From NCBI GenBank assembly GCA_963920575.1, contig OY986974.1, forward strand, positions 5,753,049 to 5,817,048: a DNA stretch of 64,000 bases, written 5' to 3'. This DNA is from Narthecium ossifragum. Taxonomy: Eukaryota > Streptophyta > Magnoliopsida > Dioscoreales > Nartheciaceae. Of the stretch, positions 32,542-44,245 are shown piece after piece; the first letter of the stretch is position 1, and each line of letters starts with the position of its first letter. The notes beneath the pieces are model-generated. The model was not told where the DNA came from and did no database searches. It saw only the letters and a program-made list of their open reading frames with translations. A program made the position numbers and the translations under genes.

Positions 32542-34044
32542 TAGGGGTGGCAATCCGGGTCGTGACCCGCGAACCCGACCCGAAATAAACGGGTTTGGGT
32601 TGGGTATAATCGGGTTCGGGTCATAATAAATGGGTCGGGTCGGGTTGACCCGCGGGTTAGACGGGTCAACCCATCAACCCGTCTAATTTAAGCTCCGCGC
32701 CTCAGCGTAACCCTTTCTCTCCCCCTCACGATCTCAACTCTCAAGCTCTCATGCCTCAGCCCCCCGATGTCACGATCTCCCCCTCACGATCTCAACTCCT
32801 CGCGCTCCGAATCCATTCGTCGTCGGCTCCATCCTCCGGTGGCCCTTCGGCCTCAACCCCCTCTACAGCAGCGCCAACCTCACCACCACATGCGTGAACG
32901 ACACCGTCGTTGTTGCGCCCCGGCCCGGAAGACCCACCCGGACCGGGACACGAGGGGAAAAAATCTACATCTACTATCAGCAACTGGCGAAAACGGTTAC
33001 AACAAATAGTCTGAGGACAGAAGTAAATCTAACAACTCCTGTTATTACAAAACTGTACATAAAACAGAGTTACACTAAATTTACATAAACCAGTCCTCAA
33101 GTACAAAAGATGTATAAAACTCAAAAAGAAGTTACATCATCAGTAGTCTCCTGAAACGCACAACGGAAACCATCCTGGCCCTCAAACATGCCCTGACGTC
33201 GACGCGCCACCGCAGGACGAGCAACTGGGGCCCACCGCAGGAGAGCTGGTACCTGCACCTGCAAACGCCGCCCGGGTAGGAGTGAGCACAAAGCATGTGC
33301 TACAACCTCCTCCAGCCCCTCGTGGCTCGACACCGCCGCCTACTCCTGCCGCACCATGCCCTCTGGTCGCGATCTCATTGCCCCCCTGTCGTAATCTCCC
33401 CTCCGATCTCACCCCCCCTGTCGCGATCTCCCCTCCGATCTCATCCCCCCAGTCGTGATCCCCTCCGATCTCATCTCCCCCCCTGTCGCGATCTCCCCTC
33501 CCAATCTCATATCCCCTTGTTGCGATCTCATCTCCCCCTCTGTTGTGATCTCCCCTCGCGGTCTCATCTCCCCTTGTCACGATCTCCCCATGTCAGCGAC
33601 GGCCGGGGTCTTGGGAGGAGTCATGCAAGGAGGCCGGCCGGAGGTGCCAGATCTGGGTGGTGAGAGCTCCCACTCCTTCCCGTCATCGTCCTCGACCTCC
33701 CCGAGGTCACCTCAGCGCCGACGAGCCTCACCAACCACAACCGCGAGCCCCACCGCCATCCCAACTACCCCCCATCTCCGGCCAGATTCGGCCGCTGAGG
33801 GCTGCATCCTCTTCTCCCTCCTCTCATGTATTGTGGTGGGTCAACCCGACCCGACCCGTCTAACATGTTTAATAAATGAGTTAGACGGGTCGGGTTGGGT
33901 TGACCCGTTTATAAATGGGTCGGGTTCTGGTTGATAAACCTGATCCGTTTATTAAACGGGTCAGGTTCGGGTTTGGCCTTTGTTAAACGGGTCATTACCC
34001 GACCCAACCCAAACCCGACCCGCGAACCCAAATTGCCACCCCTA
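32542..34044. mobile_element. Non-autonomous hAT element in the LINE, 8-bp TSD
   Basis: The ends are TAGGGGTGGCAAT and ATTGCCACCCCTA. The flanks ATACTTGG (32534-32541) and ATACTTGC (34045-34052) match at seven of eight positions. Subterminal regions are packed with GGGTCGGGTTGACCC-type motifs (32565-32685 and 33838-34024). The interior is a GC-rich patchwork, including a TGTTGCGCCCCGGCCCGG stretch at about 32909 and GCCGCCCGGGTAGGAGTGAGCAC at about 33264 that resemble parts of the Tekay-like LTRs, and CGATCTCCCCTC repeats at 33360-33590. No transposase. Confidence 0.9.
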
Positions 34045-35472
34045 ATACTTGCGTACATGGGTGGCTAGCAGTAGATGTGTTGGGGTCGCTTGTTGCACGG
34101 ATTTGATGAGCGTGACGCGCTCTGCCCCTACCGGCTTAAGTGAAGACCAATTGCTCAGTCTTTTTTGGAAGGTTTCAAGTAAATCGTTATATGCTTCTCT
34201 CCTGAGACAACCTTCGTCGATTGGCACGCCAAGATACTTCAAAACCCCCAGTGACGTGCAGTGCTCGGCATATGCGTAGATGCCTAGTTGCGTTGACGCT
34301 CAGGGAGAAACGCACATAGGACTTGGACTGGTTGATTTAGGCGAGATAGCAAAAAGAAATATTCAAGGGTTGCCGTGATCTTTTGTGCTTCTTCCGCCGA
34401 GCCTTTAGTCACCAATATGCAGTCATATGCAAAGAGGAGGTGTCAGTAGACGGCGCTATCACCATAGAACTTGACTCCTTTGAGCTTCATTTTGAGGAGT
34501 CTTGAAAATACTTCCTGTACCAATAAGAACAAATATTGTGAGATGGGGCTGACTGGAGATCGACCTTTACTGCCATGAGTGCTCTGGACTTTGGTGCTCG
34601 ATGGAGGAAGTGGAGGAGCTCTTGGGCAGCGGACACATTGTCGAAAATGCTTCATTGAGGAACAAAAGCTGATTGCTATGGGCCGACAAGATCGCCAATG
34701 ATGCTACGAAGACGGTTGGCGATTATAGTGGAGATGATTTTGTACCTTACATTGCAAAGGTTGATTGGTTGATGATCTTTGATATGTTTCGGGTTGGCGA
34801 CCTTTGGGATGAGCGAGATGAGGGTTTCATTCTAGTGTGTGTGGGAGGGGAGAGTCTTGCGGTTTGGAAGAAACCTTGGATGAGATAGATGAAGTCGACC
34901 CACTGGGTACTCTTGAACTTCCGGAAAAATTCAATGGGGAGTCCATCAGCCCTGGACATTTATCGAATCCCATGTCTTTTTATGACAGCAATGATTTCAT
35001 TTTTTGTAACATCTGATTCGAGCACACCACGTTGGTTGTCATCCAAATAGGGGAGATTAGGGAGTCTAGTGTTGTTGTGGTGGCCGCCCTGTTCAGTCCA
35101 TAGGAGGGAGTAGTGGTTGACCATGGCCAGGGCGATATCTCTTTGTGAGGTGAGGAGGCGGCCATTGCTGTCAACAAGTTCAGCAACCTTGGATCTGTGT
35201 TTAAGGTGCTTGGCGAGATTGTGGAAGAAAGAGGTGTTGCGGTCGCCAGCTTTAACCCAGGTCCGACGAAGCTTTCTGCTAACAAATTCTTCTTGCTGAA
35301 GTAAGGTAGCCATGTGCCGGTTTTAGATGCAATGTAGCTCTACTTCTTCCTCCTCTGTCAAGATTCCTGGTTCCTCTTTTTCGTAGAGAATAGCAAGTAG
35401 GTTTTCAGTCATCAATCCCGTGTTGAAGATGTTGACTTCGTCTTTCTTATTCCAAGATTTCAGAGTCTCCTT

Positions 35473-35834
35473 GAGTTCCTTCAATTTGGAGGCTACTTGA
35501 TAATACTAGTTGCATCGATGTGTTATGGACCACACACGCTTGACTAGGGATTCAAACTCTTTGTCCCGCAGCCATAAGCCCTCGAGTCCGAACGGCGACG
35601 GTCCTAGTGTGCAGGTGACTGGTTCAAGAGAAATGAGTAGGTTATGGTCGAAGGAGTTCCTTCAATTTGGAGGCTACTTGATACTACTTGTTGCCACGAT
35701 GTGTTCTAGACCACACACACTTAACTAGGGATTCAAACTCTTTGTCCCGCAGCCAGAAACCCTCTAGTCTGAACGGCGACGGTCCTAGTGGACAGGTGAC
35801 TGGTTCAAGAGAAAGAAGTGAGTTGTGGTCAAAG
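35473..35834. repeat. Tandem duplication of 181 bases in the LINE endonuclease region
   Basis: GAGTTCCTTCAATTTGGAGG starts at 35473 and again at 35654. The two units then run in parallel through TTCAAACTCTTTGTCCCGCAGCC and GACTGGTTCAAGAGAAA. The copies differ at about one base in ten, so the duplication is not very recent. Confidence 0.85.
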
Positions 35835-36363
35835 GAGTACCTAGGTAGGTGCCGGATTGATGCCCTAGGGAAGGATCTTCGCTAGGCTTCATTCGCAACA
35901 CCTCTATCGAGTCGTTCTAGAATCCTTGCTCCATCGCGCCTTTTGTTGGACCAAGTGAAGCTTGGGCTAACAAAACCCAAATTTGAGAGCTCACAGGATG
36001 CCAAGAACCAGAGAAAGTCACGGATGCCATGGTTAAGAGAGAAAGGCTAACCACCCCTTTTCTCTTACGGAGAGGTTATTGTGTTGAACTACTAGAAGTC
36101 AGCCACATCCTTTGCGTCTATACATTTTCTCTCCCTGAAGATCTCTGTTATTGACAAAAACAACTTGCAAAAACAGCTAGTTCCATCTCATTGATCTTTG
36201 TAAACTACACCTGATAGAAGTACTGATTTGCTTAATGTAGGTTATGAACATAAAATGCCACATGTATTGGACATTTGCTGATGCAGTAATTTTTTTTTTT
36301 GGGTGATGCACGAGAACCATAAGTTATGATCCCCAGTATTTTCCGAGCTTACAGACTGCAAAT

Positions 36364-39300
36364 TCAGAAAAGTTTCTTAAGTCTTGGCTTGCCAGCAGAC
36401 CACTTGTTTTCATCTGATTTATGAACCTTCTGAGCAGCACTATCCGATCTAGGCCTGAGTCGATGATCGGAGCTCTTTGATAATTTTCCACCAGAAGTAT
36501 GAAAAGACATATCTGGGCTTAAGCCAATGTTCTCTTGAAATGAATCATGGTCGTTTGTTGAATCATAACCTAACATCTCGCCCTAAGAATATTGAATCAC
36601 AAGTTAGAATACATTAAAAATTTGGAAATTATAAATCAAATCAAGGTATCGTTAACGAAAAAAACCAGCATACTCCGTTGTAAATAGAATAGGATTAAAG
36701 CTTCAAACTTAACAACATTGGTTTACTAAGCATCTTGCAGCAACGGGTTAATAACTTAAAATGAACATGAACTCCAAAAGTGGGTATGTACCTTGGATTT
36801 TGCCTTTGAGAAGCATGGTGTTAAACAAGGATTCACATCCTTAAGAAACAAGTCATCTGAGCTACCTGGTCCTGTAATCCATGGATCTCCAGAGCTGTAT
36901 TCCTGTCATAATGTACTGTAGAGTCAACCACAAAAACAGAAAAGGCACAATATCCTGTAGAGCCAACCGCGGAAAAGAGAAGAAAATATAAAGCGTGAAG
37001 CAGCTGCTTAATAGGGGGACTATATTTGCTTAAAAATAGAAGATTCCATTTAGGATGCAAATGCTGCTTTACTCTCAAGTAGTCAGCCAGGTGATGGAAA
37101 TTAGTAAAATAAGCAACTCTTACCATAGAATTAGCAGCTTCCTGAAATAGTATTGGTGTTTTTGGAGAGCTGGGATGTCCATTAAAGCTCATTGTGGAAT
37201 GATTTTTTTCCTTCACCTAATCATTAAGTAAGATGTTACTGAACACCAAACTTGCATTACAAACTCTATATGTGAACAAACTGCATCTGCATGTCCCAAC
37301 ATACTCAAAGTGATCATGCTGCTTTCTTCATATGCTTACCAGAAAAACAACTTCAAGTTTCTAAGGGAGAAATGGAGAATGCATCAAACTATTGGCAATT
37401 TTAGAACACAATTTACAACGCAGGAAGATGAAATGACAAGACATTCATCTGATTATGGAGAAAACTGAGCAATAAATATTATAATGCATATACTTGAAAA
37501 CTTAAATGAGCCAAAAATTACTGCACACATGCTCTCTAGAGATTCTGATTGGAAACACTGCAACAACAAAGACAATTTTAGAGGAACTTAAGATAAGCCA
37601 AAAGAGACAACAATGGTGACTTATCCGGAAAAAGAAGACATGGGTAAATCACATAATGAAATATACTTGTCTGATGCATGCCTTTTACCCTCAATGGAAA
37701 CATCTGAAAAGAGCATAAATGCTACATGATATTCTACACTACATGACAGGACAACATAGTCATTAACATAAAAACCAAAAATGCCGGATTGGGAACGAGG
37801 ACGAACCATCTGGATTTAAAGAGTACCAAGAGGATCAATGTAATACAAGGAAAGGCTCATTTTCTATTAAGAAAGAAATGTAAATGCCAGGAGCAAAATT
37901 AAGTTTCCATGGCCAGCTATATTCTTCTACTTTGTATCTTTTAGAAAGACTGAATGTGAACTAGACATGACCAGGTATAAGACATTAGAGACTGAAATTT
38001 GTTTTATGCTGAAATTACCTAATTTCTTCTTGTATCAAACAACCAAAAAGGCATAACTTGAAAAAGAGAGGAACTGTTTAGAAAAGCTTGTAATGCCAGC
38101 AGTTGAAGCTTATTGGAGAAGGGACCAAGCACTGTAAATAGGGCAAGCAAGTTATTCATAGTTATTCATATTCATATATGCTGGCAAGTTTAATAAAGAC
38201 TTCGACAGCATTAATCGCAAAAAATTTCCTAGCAAGATACCATGTAATTTCAATCAAGTTTCTTCGATCAAACTTTGTATCAGCATTCCCAACTTCGCAT
38301 TGATATCCCCAATATGTTACTGTTAGAAGTCATTAATGTGATAAAATAGGGTTCTGTAAAATACTGGAGTATAAGGAGCCTAAGAAGAAAGATACCCATG
38401 ACATCCCTAACTAAAAGGAAATCAAAATGGAGATTAGCACATCAACTGCGAGAGTCAATGGTAATTCTGATGACTACATCAAATAGCCAGACAAGTGGTC
38501 CTTGAATCGTACATTAGACACAAATGGATAGCCTAGATAGTCAGTGGGGTTACAGTTCTAAGAATCATTTCATAACAAGATCTAAGAAAATTGGCCTAAA
38601 AATGATACAATACCTCAGCAAGGTCCTCTGCAAGACTCTTTAACTGCCCGGTCAGTGAGGACACCTGCTTCTCGAGTGTGGGAATGACTTGCCTCGCTTG
38701 CTTCAGCTCCAAACTTTGTTTCTCCACTAACACCTTTAGCTGCGAATTCCAAACATCTGGGAAGAGTATGGCGTCCTTCAGTGCCTTAATCTCCTCTCTT
38801 TGCTCCAAACACAAATCCTTCAGCTGCGAATTCCAAACATCTGGGAAGAGTATGGGGTTCTTCAGTGCCTTAATCTCTTCTCTTTGCTCCAAACACAAAT
38901 CCTTCAGCTTCTCCACCTATTACAAGCATAATACACCAAAAAGTTTTAAAAAAAAAAAGAAAAAAAAATCAAGAACAAGAACAACATCCTGAAGAAGTTA
39001 GTGCTAACCTCTCGATTTCTCTCCTCTATCAGGATCCTCAGCTCTGAGATCTCGGCCTCGCACTCCCTGTTGCGATCCATCAGCTCCCTCTCGCTTCGCA
39101 GCACCATCGCCAGTGTGCGCGTGCTGGGCCTCTCCTTCGGCGCGGGCAGCGCCTTTGCGGCTGTACGATCGCTGGACCCGGCCTTGTGGAACAGCTTACG
39201 GTGCAGGGATGAGAGGTTGGGCACCTTGGCAGCCCCGGCTCTCTTGAGATCGCCGGCGATGGGGTCGACAGGGATAGCGAGGGCCTTGGATTCCTTTTTG

Positions 39301-39488
39301 GATCCGGAGGAGCGCTTCTCTATGAACTTCTTCACCATGGACCCGAGGTTATTGTGGCCGGTGGTCTTGGTGGCAATGGCTCGGGAAGGGTTGCCGGCGG
39401 CGGTGGCGGCCATGGGGGCGGAGTAGTGGCGGCGTGTCGCGGAGGGAGAGGGGGAGGGGGAGGAGGCGGAGGAGTAGCGAGAGGCCAT
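36364..39488 (-). CDS. Coiled-coil (myosin heavy chain-like) plant protein, five exons
   Basis: Exons, in order: 39488-39009, 38916-38614, 37216-37124, 36902-36792 and 36582-36364 with TGA at 36366-36364. All introns are GT-AG and in phase 0, giving a protein of about 401 residues. Residues 1-60 are basic and Ser-rich (MASRYSSASSPSPS, LGSMVKKFIEKRSSGSKKES). Residues 84-96 (PNLSSLHRKLFHK) and 118-135 (STRTLAMVLRSERELMDR) look conserved. A coiled coil spans about residues 125-260, and the rest is polar and probably disordered. I recall plant proteins annotated 'myosin heavy chain-like' with this architecture, including the TLAMVLRSERELL and LKDLCLEQREEIKALK segments; I know no established function. 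Exon 2 contains an exact-length 84-base tandem duplication. There is no signal peptide or membrane segment. The frame is intact throughout, so the gene is probably expressed. Exon borders rest on splice motifs and frame continuity only. Confidence 0.8.
38738..38905 (-). repeat. 84-base in-frame tandem duplication in exon 2 of the coiled-coil gene
   Basis: AGCTGCGAATTCCAAACATC begins at 38738 and again at 38822. The two 84-base units differ at only a few bases. Each encodes 28 residues, LKDLCLEQREEIKALK plus an ILFPDVWNSQ segment. Twenty-eight residues equal four heptads, so the coiled-coil register is kept. Confidence 0.9.
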
Positions 39489-39895
39489 TTCTAGGGATTT
39501 TGGAGAGAAAGAAGTGGGCTTTATAGTGATATCAAGGAGGGTTCGGAGGAGAAGGAAAGGGTGGACATAGAGAAAGAGCTCAGAGATGGCGATCGGAGTG
39601 TGAGACTATTGAGCGGCATTTGGATTCAAAATTTGGCTGTGTTGTGATACCCCGCGAGATAGCATAAGGTTTCCTGACTGCAGTGGGCGAGTTGATGCTG
39701 CTGCTGTGAAAAATACAAATTTGCAAATTGGAGAAATCCGCTTTAAATAACCTGGTCCAAATAATTATATTTTTTTATGGAATTAGATTTCCGTCCATAT
39801 TGAAACTAGTCCGGTACAAAGGCGCTTTGACTAACCCCTCTACTTAAAGCGGATTTGCAAATTTGGATTCCGGACTAGTTCCATTTTGCCTATAA
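39489..39895 (-). promoter_or_regulatory. Upstream region of the coiled-coil gene
   Basis: The 5' UTR and promoter of the minus-strand gene should lie here. I see no strong TATA box; GGCTTTATAGTGA at about 39508 (reverse TCACTATAAAGCC) is a possible one only 20-30 bases from the ATG. CGGATTTGCAAATT and its inverse occur at 39720-39745 and 39847-39861, suggesting another small element. Confidence 0.35.
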
Positions 39896-40812
39896 GGGAT
39901 TTTTAAATACAAGTATCATGTACTTCCTTAGAAATACAATTTGGTATCACCAGGTTTGAAATTTGCAATTTGATACCACCAATTATAAACTAAGTGAAAT
40001 TTAGTTCCGACCCCCGACTCCGTTGCTATAATTTGATGGAAAACCGCTCACGTGCGCACACGTGAGCGGTTTTACACCCGTTTCGCGGGTTTTGCACCCG
40101 TTTCCCACCTCTCTCCCAAGCCGCCGCCACCCCGTCTCCTTCTCCCTCTTCCTCTCTTTTCTTCTCTCCTCCTCTACTTCTCTCGGCGTGCCGGACACCA
40201 AGCCTAATGCCTTACCACGTCGGAGCCGCCCCAGTGCCAAGTCCGATGTCGAGCTCCTCCATCTTCGCCGTTGTGACGCTGCCCGTCGTTGGATCCGCCC
40301 CATGCCAAGCCCGACGTTGATCTTCGCCCGCTTGATGCTGCCGGTCATCGAATGCACCTCGTACCAAGCCTGAGGTCGATCTCCTCAATCTCCGCTGCCC
40401 TGATGCCACCCTTCACCAGATTCGCCCTCGTGCCGAGCGCCAGCACCGTCTCCGTCGTCAAGCTCCTCCATCTCTGCCGACAGGGGCTGCCCAAACACAA
40501 CCTATCCTTCATCTCCGACAAGGCAAGGTCCAACTCGCCGCTGGTTCTCCATCTCCTTCTCCGGCGCTTGACCTCCGCTGAAGATCCTCGTAACATCATC
40601 CAAGGTTGCTCCTGGCTCCAGGAAGTCCCCTTCGGGCCACGTGGAACTTTCTCCGCCAGATCCCTTCGCCACTCCGCGACCGTAGCCTCATGGGCTCATC
40701 ACCAAGCACTGCTGCCATTAGCGATCCACCATGAGCACGCCGCTCGAAGTCTAGCATGGCGTAACATCGTTTCCTCTCGCCCACTCCGTCGAGGACTCCT
40801 CCACAAGCCTGA

Positions 40813-42506
40813 TGATGTCGCTTAAATGTGTCACGCACAGCGGTCGCAGTGCAGTACAACATAAGAGAGGTCGAATCCCACAGAGAGACAAGCAGGAAAG
40901 ATCCAGAAACACAGATAACAATATATTGAAAACAATGAAGAAAGCTAACTAAACTAAATTAGATCAAAGGATTAATGATAATGTAGGATTAACTAAAGAT
41001 ATCAGGCTTTTGATAAGGCTAGGCTTTAGGAATCACTTCACTTGGATTTAGGTTCTTCTCTTCTCAATGGTTCATATGAAACTCAGTTAAGGGATTCACA
41101 TCCCAATCACCTTAACCGGAAGATATAGAATTATGAATCTGATAAAATATAAATGTCTCTTTCTATGATTGATTCTTCCTTTTTATAGTTCTAACTTCAT
41201 CCAACCAAACCTAAGAATACACGATACCAGCTGTCACTACAGGCAACGCGCAGCAAAAGTTCATCGGGACAAAGCCCTAACTCTATCTAACCGGATCTCT
41301 AAGAATACACAATACCAACTCTCACAATCGGCAATGCATAGCAAAGATTTCACGGGATAGAGCCCCAACCTTGTCTTACCAGATCCCTAAGAATACACAA
41401 TACCATCTGTCACTACGGGCAATGCATAGCAAAGGTCTCATGAGACTCGGTAGGAGAATCAAAAGAGATAACTATTGGATTATAAGATCATGAAAGAAGC
41501 ATGACTGGATTCATAATATTAATCATCCACATAGAAATCAATAATCTGAAAATAATGTTTGAAGATCCAATACATAGAAAAGAGTTTAACAATGAAGATT
41601 AAAAACTATGAACCATTGTTGGAGAAGAAACCCTAATCCTTGCTAAATCATCCGTCCGCCATGCCCGCGGATTACTCGGCCATGGATGGAGATTCCTTCA
41701 TCTTCTTCCCTTAGGAAACGTCCAGAAAGAGCCTCCAAAAACGTCCAAGAAGTCCCCCTCAAACCCTAGAAAGAGTCCTATTTATAGCCCCAAAGTCTCT
41801 CCATCAACGGATTTGATCTAAACCGTTGATTTAATTCACTGGAAACGTCCGATCGATCCTCCTCGGGATGTTGGATCGATCGGTCTCATTAAAATCTTCA
41901 ACTTCTATTTACGCCCGAGTCCGATCGATCAAACTATGAGCGCTGGATCGATCGGATGCGTAAAAATCCACCTTCTCTGGCTATTTTTGAGTCCGATCGA
42001 TCCAACTATAGGTGCCAGATCGATCGGACCCCTTAAGATGGATGGATGGATGGATCGATCGGACCATGTTCAGCCAAAAAATACATGTTCTGTCACGACT
42101 CTGCATAGTTGGATCGATCCAACTTGGGGTGTCGGATCGATCCAACTTTCCAGCATATTTACTGTTCTGCCATCCAAACTGCGCCATCGGTACAGAAATT
42201 GCCGTAACTTCCTCTAGGAAACTCGGAATCATGAACCGTAAAATTCTCCAGAATCTAGACTTCAAGAGTTTTCCAACCATATATGGCACATCATCTGGTT
42301 CTTCATGAACAGGTACAGATTAAATTTTGAAGTTGATCCATATACTCTTTTCAGCTTCTTTTAACCCCAATTTCCTGTATTTTCCAAATAACCACGTGAA
42401 GCAACATATAGATGTAAAAATAGTAATAAAGATGTTGATTAAGGATAATAATCTAGCAATTGATATGGTTATAAGACTGTTCAGAGTGCACTTCATGCAC
42501 TCATCA
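40813..42506 (-). repeat. Solo LTR, Tat/Athila-like Gypsy family, 5-bp TSD CCTGA
   Basis: The LTR runs TGATGTCGC to CACTCATCA on the plus strand and is flanked by CCTGA (40808-40812, 42507-42511). Read on the minus strand it ends with a GGGATTCGACCTCTC-like stretch as in Tat/Athila LTRs. A TATA box (TATAAATA on the minus strand) is at 41779-41786, and GATCGATCGGA palindromes lie just upstream of it at 41850-42140. Its closest relative here is 46607-48152. Confidence 0.9.
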
Positions 42507-42690
42507 CCTGACATCGAGCTCCTCCAACGCCAAAACAGAGCGTCGCCCCGCCGATCTGCTCGCTCTCCACCAGATCCGCCCCTGTCCGGCCCAAGCCTCG
42601 AGCAGCCTGGGCCTAGCGCCTCTCCCTCGGCCTCCTACATCTCCGCCTGGGGCTGGCGCCTCTCCCTCGAGCTCCCGCATCACCACCTAG

Positions 42691-42876
42691 GGCTGGCGGC
42701 TCTCCCTCGGCCTCGCCGCCGTCCCCGCCGCCATCATCGTCCTCTCCACCTTCTTCATCACCGACACCCCGACCAGCCTTGCGCAGCATCTGGAGACCAA
42801 CCTCGCCTACGCCACCCTCCGCCGCGCGTGCGGCCTCGGCTCCAACATCAACCGGTGCAACACTAACGGCATGTAA
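42691..42876 (+). pseudogene. Captured fragment of an STP-type monosaccharide/H+ transporter
   Basis: The frame GWRLSLGLAAVPAAIIVLST continues with FFITDTPTSLAQHLE and RRACGL and ends at TAA 42874-42876. This matches the segment of plant sugar transport proteins spanning the WGWRLSL-GLA transmembrane helix and the PETP(N)SL loop. Only about 60 of some 500 residues are present. A second partial copy, AWGWRLSLE, occurs just before at about 42645, so the fragment was rearranged. There is no start signal of its own, and a transport function is impossible. Confidence 0.7.
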
Positions 42877-43207
42877 ATGGGCTCATGATAGTCACGTGCG
42901 TGTCACGTGACCTGTTTACCGTCAGTCCATATAACGCCATTGGAGTGCTTGAATTAATTACTTTACCCTGGTATTATAACTTGGTAGTATCAAATTACAA
43001 ATTCCAAACCTAGTGGTACCAAAGTGCATTTTTGGGAAATTACATGATACCGGAATGCAAAAATCCCTTCATACAAAAATGAAAAATCTTTTTAGAATAT
43101 AAAGGCTCGTATACAAATATATAATAAAGAGTAGGGGATTGTTGTAACACTTTGGGTGTTTGGTCTGCTTGAATCTGGTGGTGGTGCAACCCCGGAAACA
43201 ATAATTA

Positions 43208-43613
43208 GGGTCCATTTGGGCGTGCGTTCCTGCTGCCCAAACATACTTTTTTTTTTGACCGAACGCAGCCATGTTCACAAAAATCTCGTTTGGGAATAAT
43301 AGCAGACTGGTGGGGACCACGTCAAAACTGTATCAGAGACGAAGCAGTTTATAGGTGCTTCCATTTGGCCGCACCTTGACTGCGGCGTAACAAACACAGA
43401 AACTAAATAATAAACTAATATTTTGCACTATACATTTAAAAATAAACGCACATCCAAACAACAAATTATATGAACACACTTTTCTTCCACAGTTATTAAC
43501 GTGTCATACCAAACAGTTTTTAAGCCGTTACTGCACCGTACCTCACCACAATTTACAAACACACCACACCTCACCACGGTCATAAAAAACACAACGCACA
43601 ACCAAACGGAGCC
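43208..43613. mobile_element. Tourist-like MITE, TTA target duplication
   Basis: The ends GGGTCCATTTGGGCGTGCG and CGCACAACCAAACGGAGCC are imperfect inverted repeats flanked by TTA (43205-43207, 43614-43616). About 400 bases, no coding capacity. The 5' third contains a T10 run. Confidence 0.7.
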
Positions 43614-43644
43614 TTAATGTTATCTCTCGTTTGATTTTTAAAAA

Positions 43645-44245
43645 GGGTTATTTACGTATATCCTTTGAAAAGGTTTGATTTTACATATATCCTTTTGAAA
43701 AAAATCAAATTTACACCATAAACCCTGGAAACATTGATTTTTGTCATATAACTTCTTTAGTTACTTAAAAATAGAATATTCAATGAATATGCTGGATGGA
43801 TTCATTTGATGCTAACGGTGGACTTTAAAATTAGTTAACTATCCTTACTTCTTATAACTACCATCTTTCTTCCTCTGATAACCCAGATGACCGTTGGTCT
43901 TAGGCCTTGAAATCAGGAACGTGTCCACCTTCCTCTTCGGCGAGCTATCTCCACCTTCCTCTTTCGATTTCTCTCGATTTCGATTGATTTTCTTTTTCTA
44001 TAAGTCGATTTCCGAGTTCCTTATCACCATTAGCTATAAATAAGTTTTCAGGTTCACCTTCATTTACATTCTCAACTTTAGATTCTCACTATACCCCCGA
44101 ATATTTCACTTTTAACTAATAACTAAAGGGGTTATATGACAATAATCAAGATTTTCAGGTTTCGCTGGTGTAAATTTGATTTTGCAGGGAATATTTGTAA
44201 AATGAAACTTTTTCGAGGGGGGGGGGTGTATATCTAAATAACCCC
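43645..44245. mobile_element. MULE-type MITE, 9-bp TSD
   Basis: Imperfect terminal repeats start GGGTTATTTACGTATA (left) and GGGGTTATTTAGATATA (right, other strand) and share TTTTACA(T/A)ATAT(T/C)CC. The 9-mer TTTTAAAAA occurs on both sides (43636-43644, 44246-44254). It ends only 43 bases before the large MULE begins. Confidence 0.8.

Larger units (their letters stand above)
30139..36085 (-). mobile_element. L1-type LINE, degenerate, with nested insertions
   Basis: Reading on the minus strand from 36085, the element shows the endonuclease C-terminus (FTWSNKRRDGARILERLD, FDHNSLLSLEPV). Next come the linker TWVKAGDRNTSFFHNLAKH (about 35260) and reverse transcriptase pieces (ADGLPIEFFRKF about 34945, MKYLGVPIDEGCLRREAY about 34240). 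Then follow the C-terminal RT region (32215-32535), the zf-RVT domain (KAPVSPHVKFFLWRFFHK about 31200) and RNase H (VVEAELLTMKVGLS about 30545). A TAAAAAATAAAATAAAAA tail ends it at 30139. It is flanked by a 15-base duplication, GAACAATTAGAAGTC / GAACTACTAGAAGTC (30124-30138, 36086-36100; 13 of 15 match). The N-terminal endonuclease and ORF1 are missing. Insertions: LTR fragment 30561-30616, TRIM 31501-32214, hAT 32542-34044. Confidence 0.88.
39896..43067. mobile_element. Pack-MULE-like element carrying captured gene fragments, split by a solo LTR
   Basis: GGGATTTTTAAATACAAGTA at the left and its diverged inverse at the right (GGGATTTTTGCATTCCGGTA on the other strand) begin terminal inverted repeats of about 130-170 bases, with TATCATGTA, TTTGGTA(T/C)CAC and TTTGATAC(C/T)ACCA in common. 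The 9-base flanks TGCCTATAA and TTCATACAA match at six of nine, so a target duplication is only weakly supported. The interior is GC-rich (40090-40812 and 42507-42880), and its right part encodes a piece of a sugar transporter. Without the nested LTR and its duplication the element would be about 1.47 kb. Confidence 0.75.

Noticed and set aside
33182..33934. Open frames with CGATCTCCCCTC repeats in the second hAT element
   Set aside because: Low-complexity repeat inside a non-autonomous element; the two strands give equally meaningless products.
39896..43076. Clean 9-bp target duplication for the sugar-transporter-carrying element
   Set aside because: The flanking 9-mers agree at six of nine positions only, so I describe the duplication as unproven and rely on the inverted ends.
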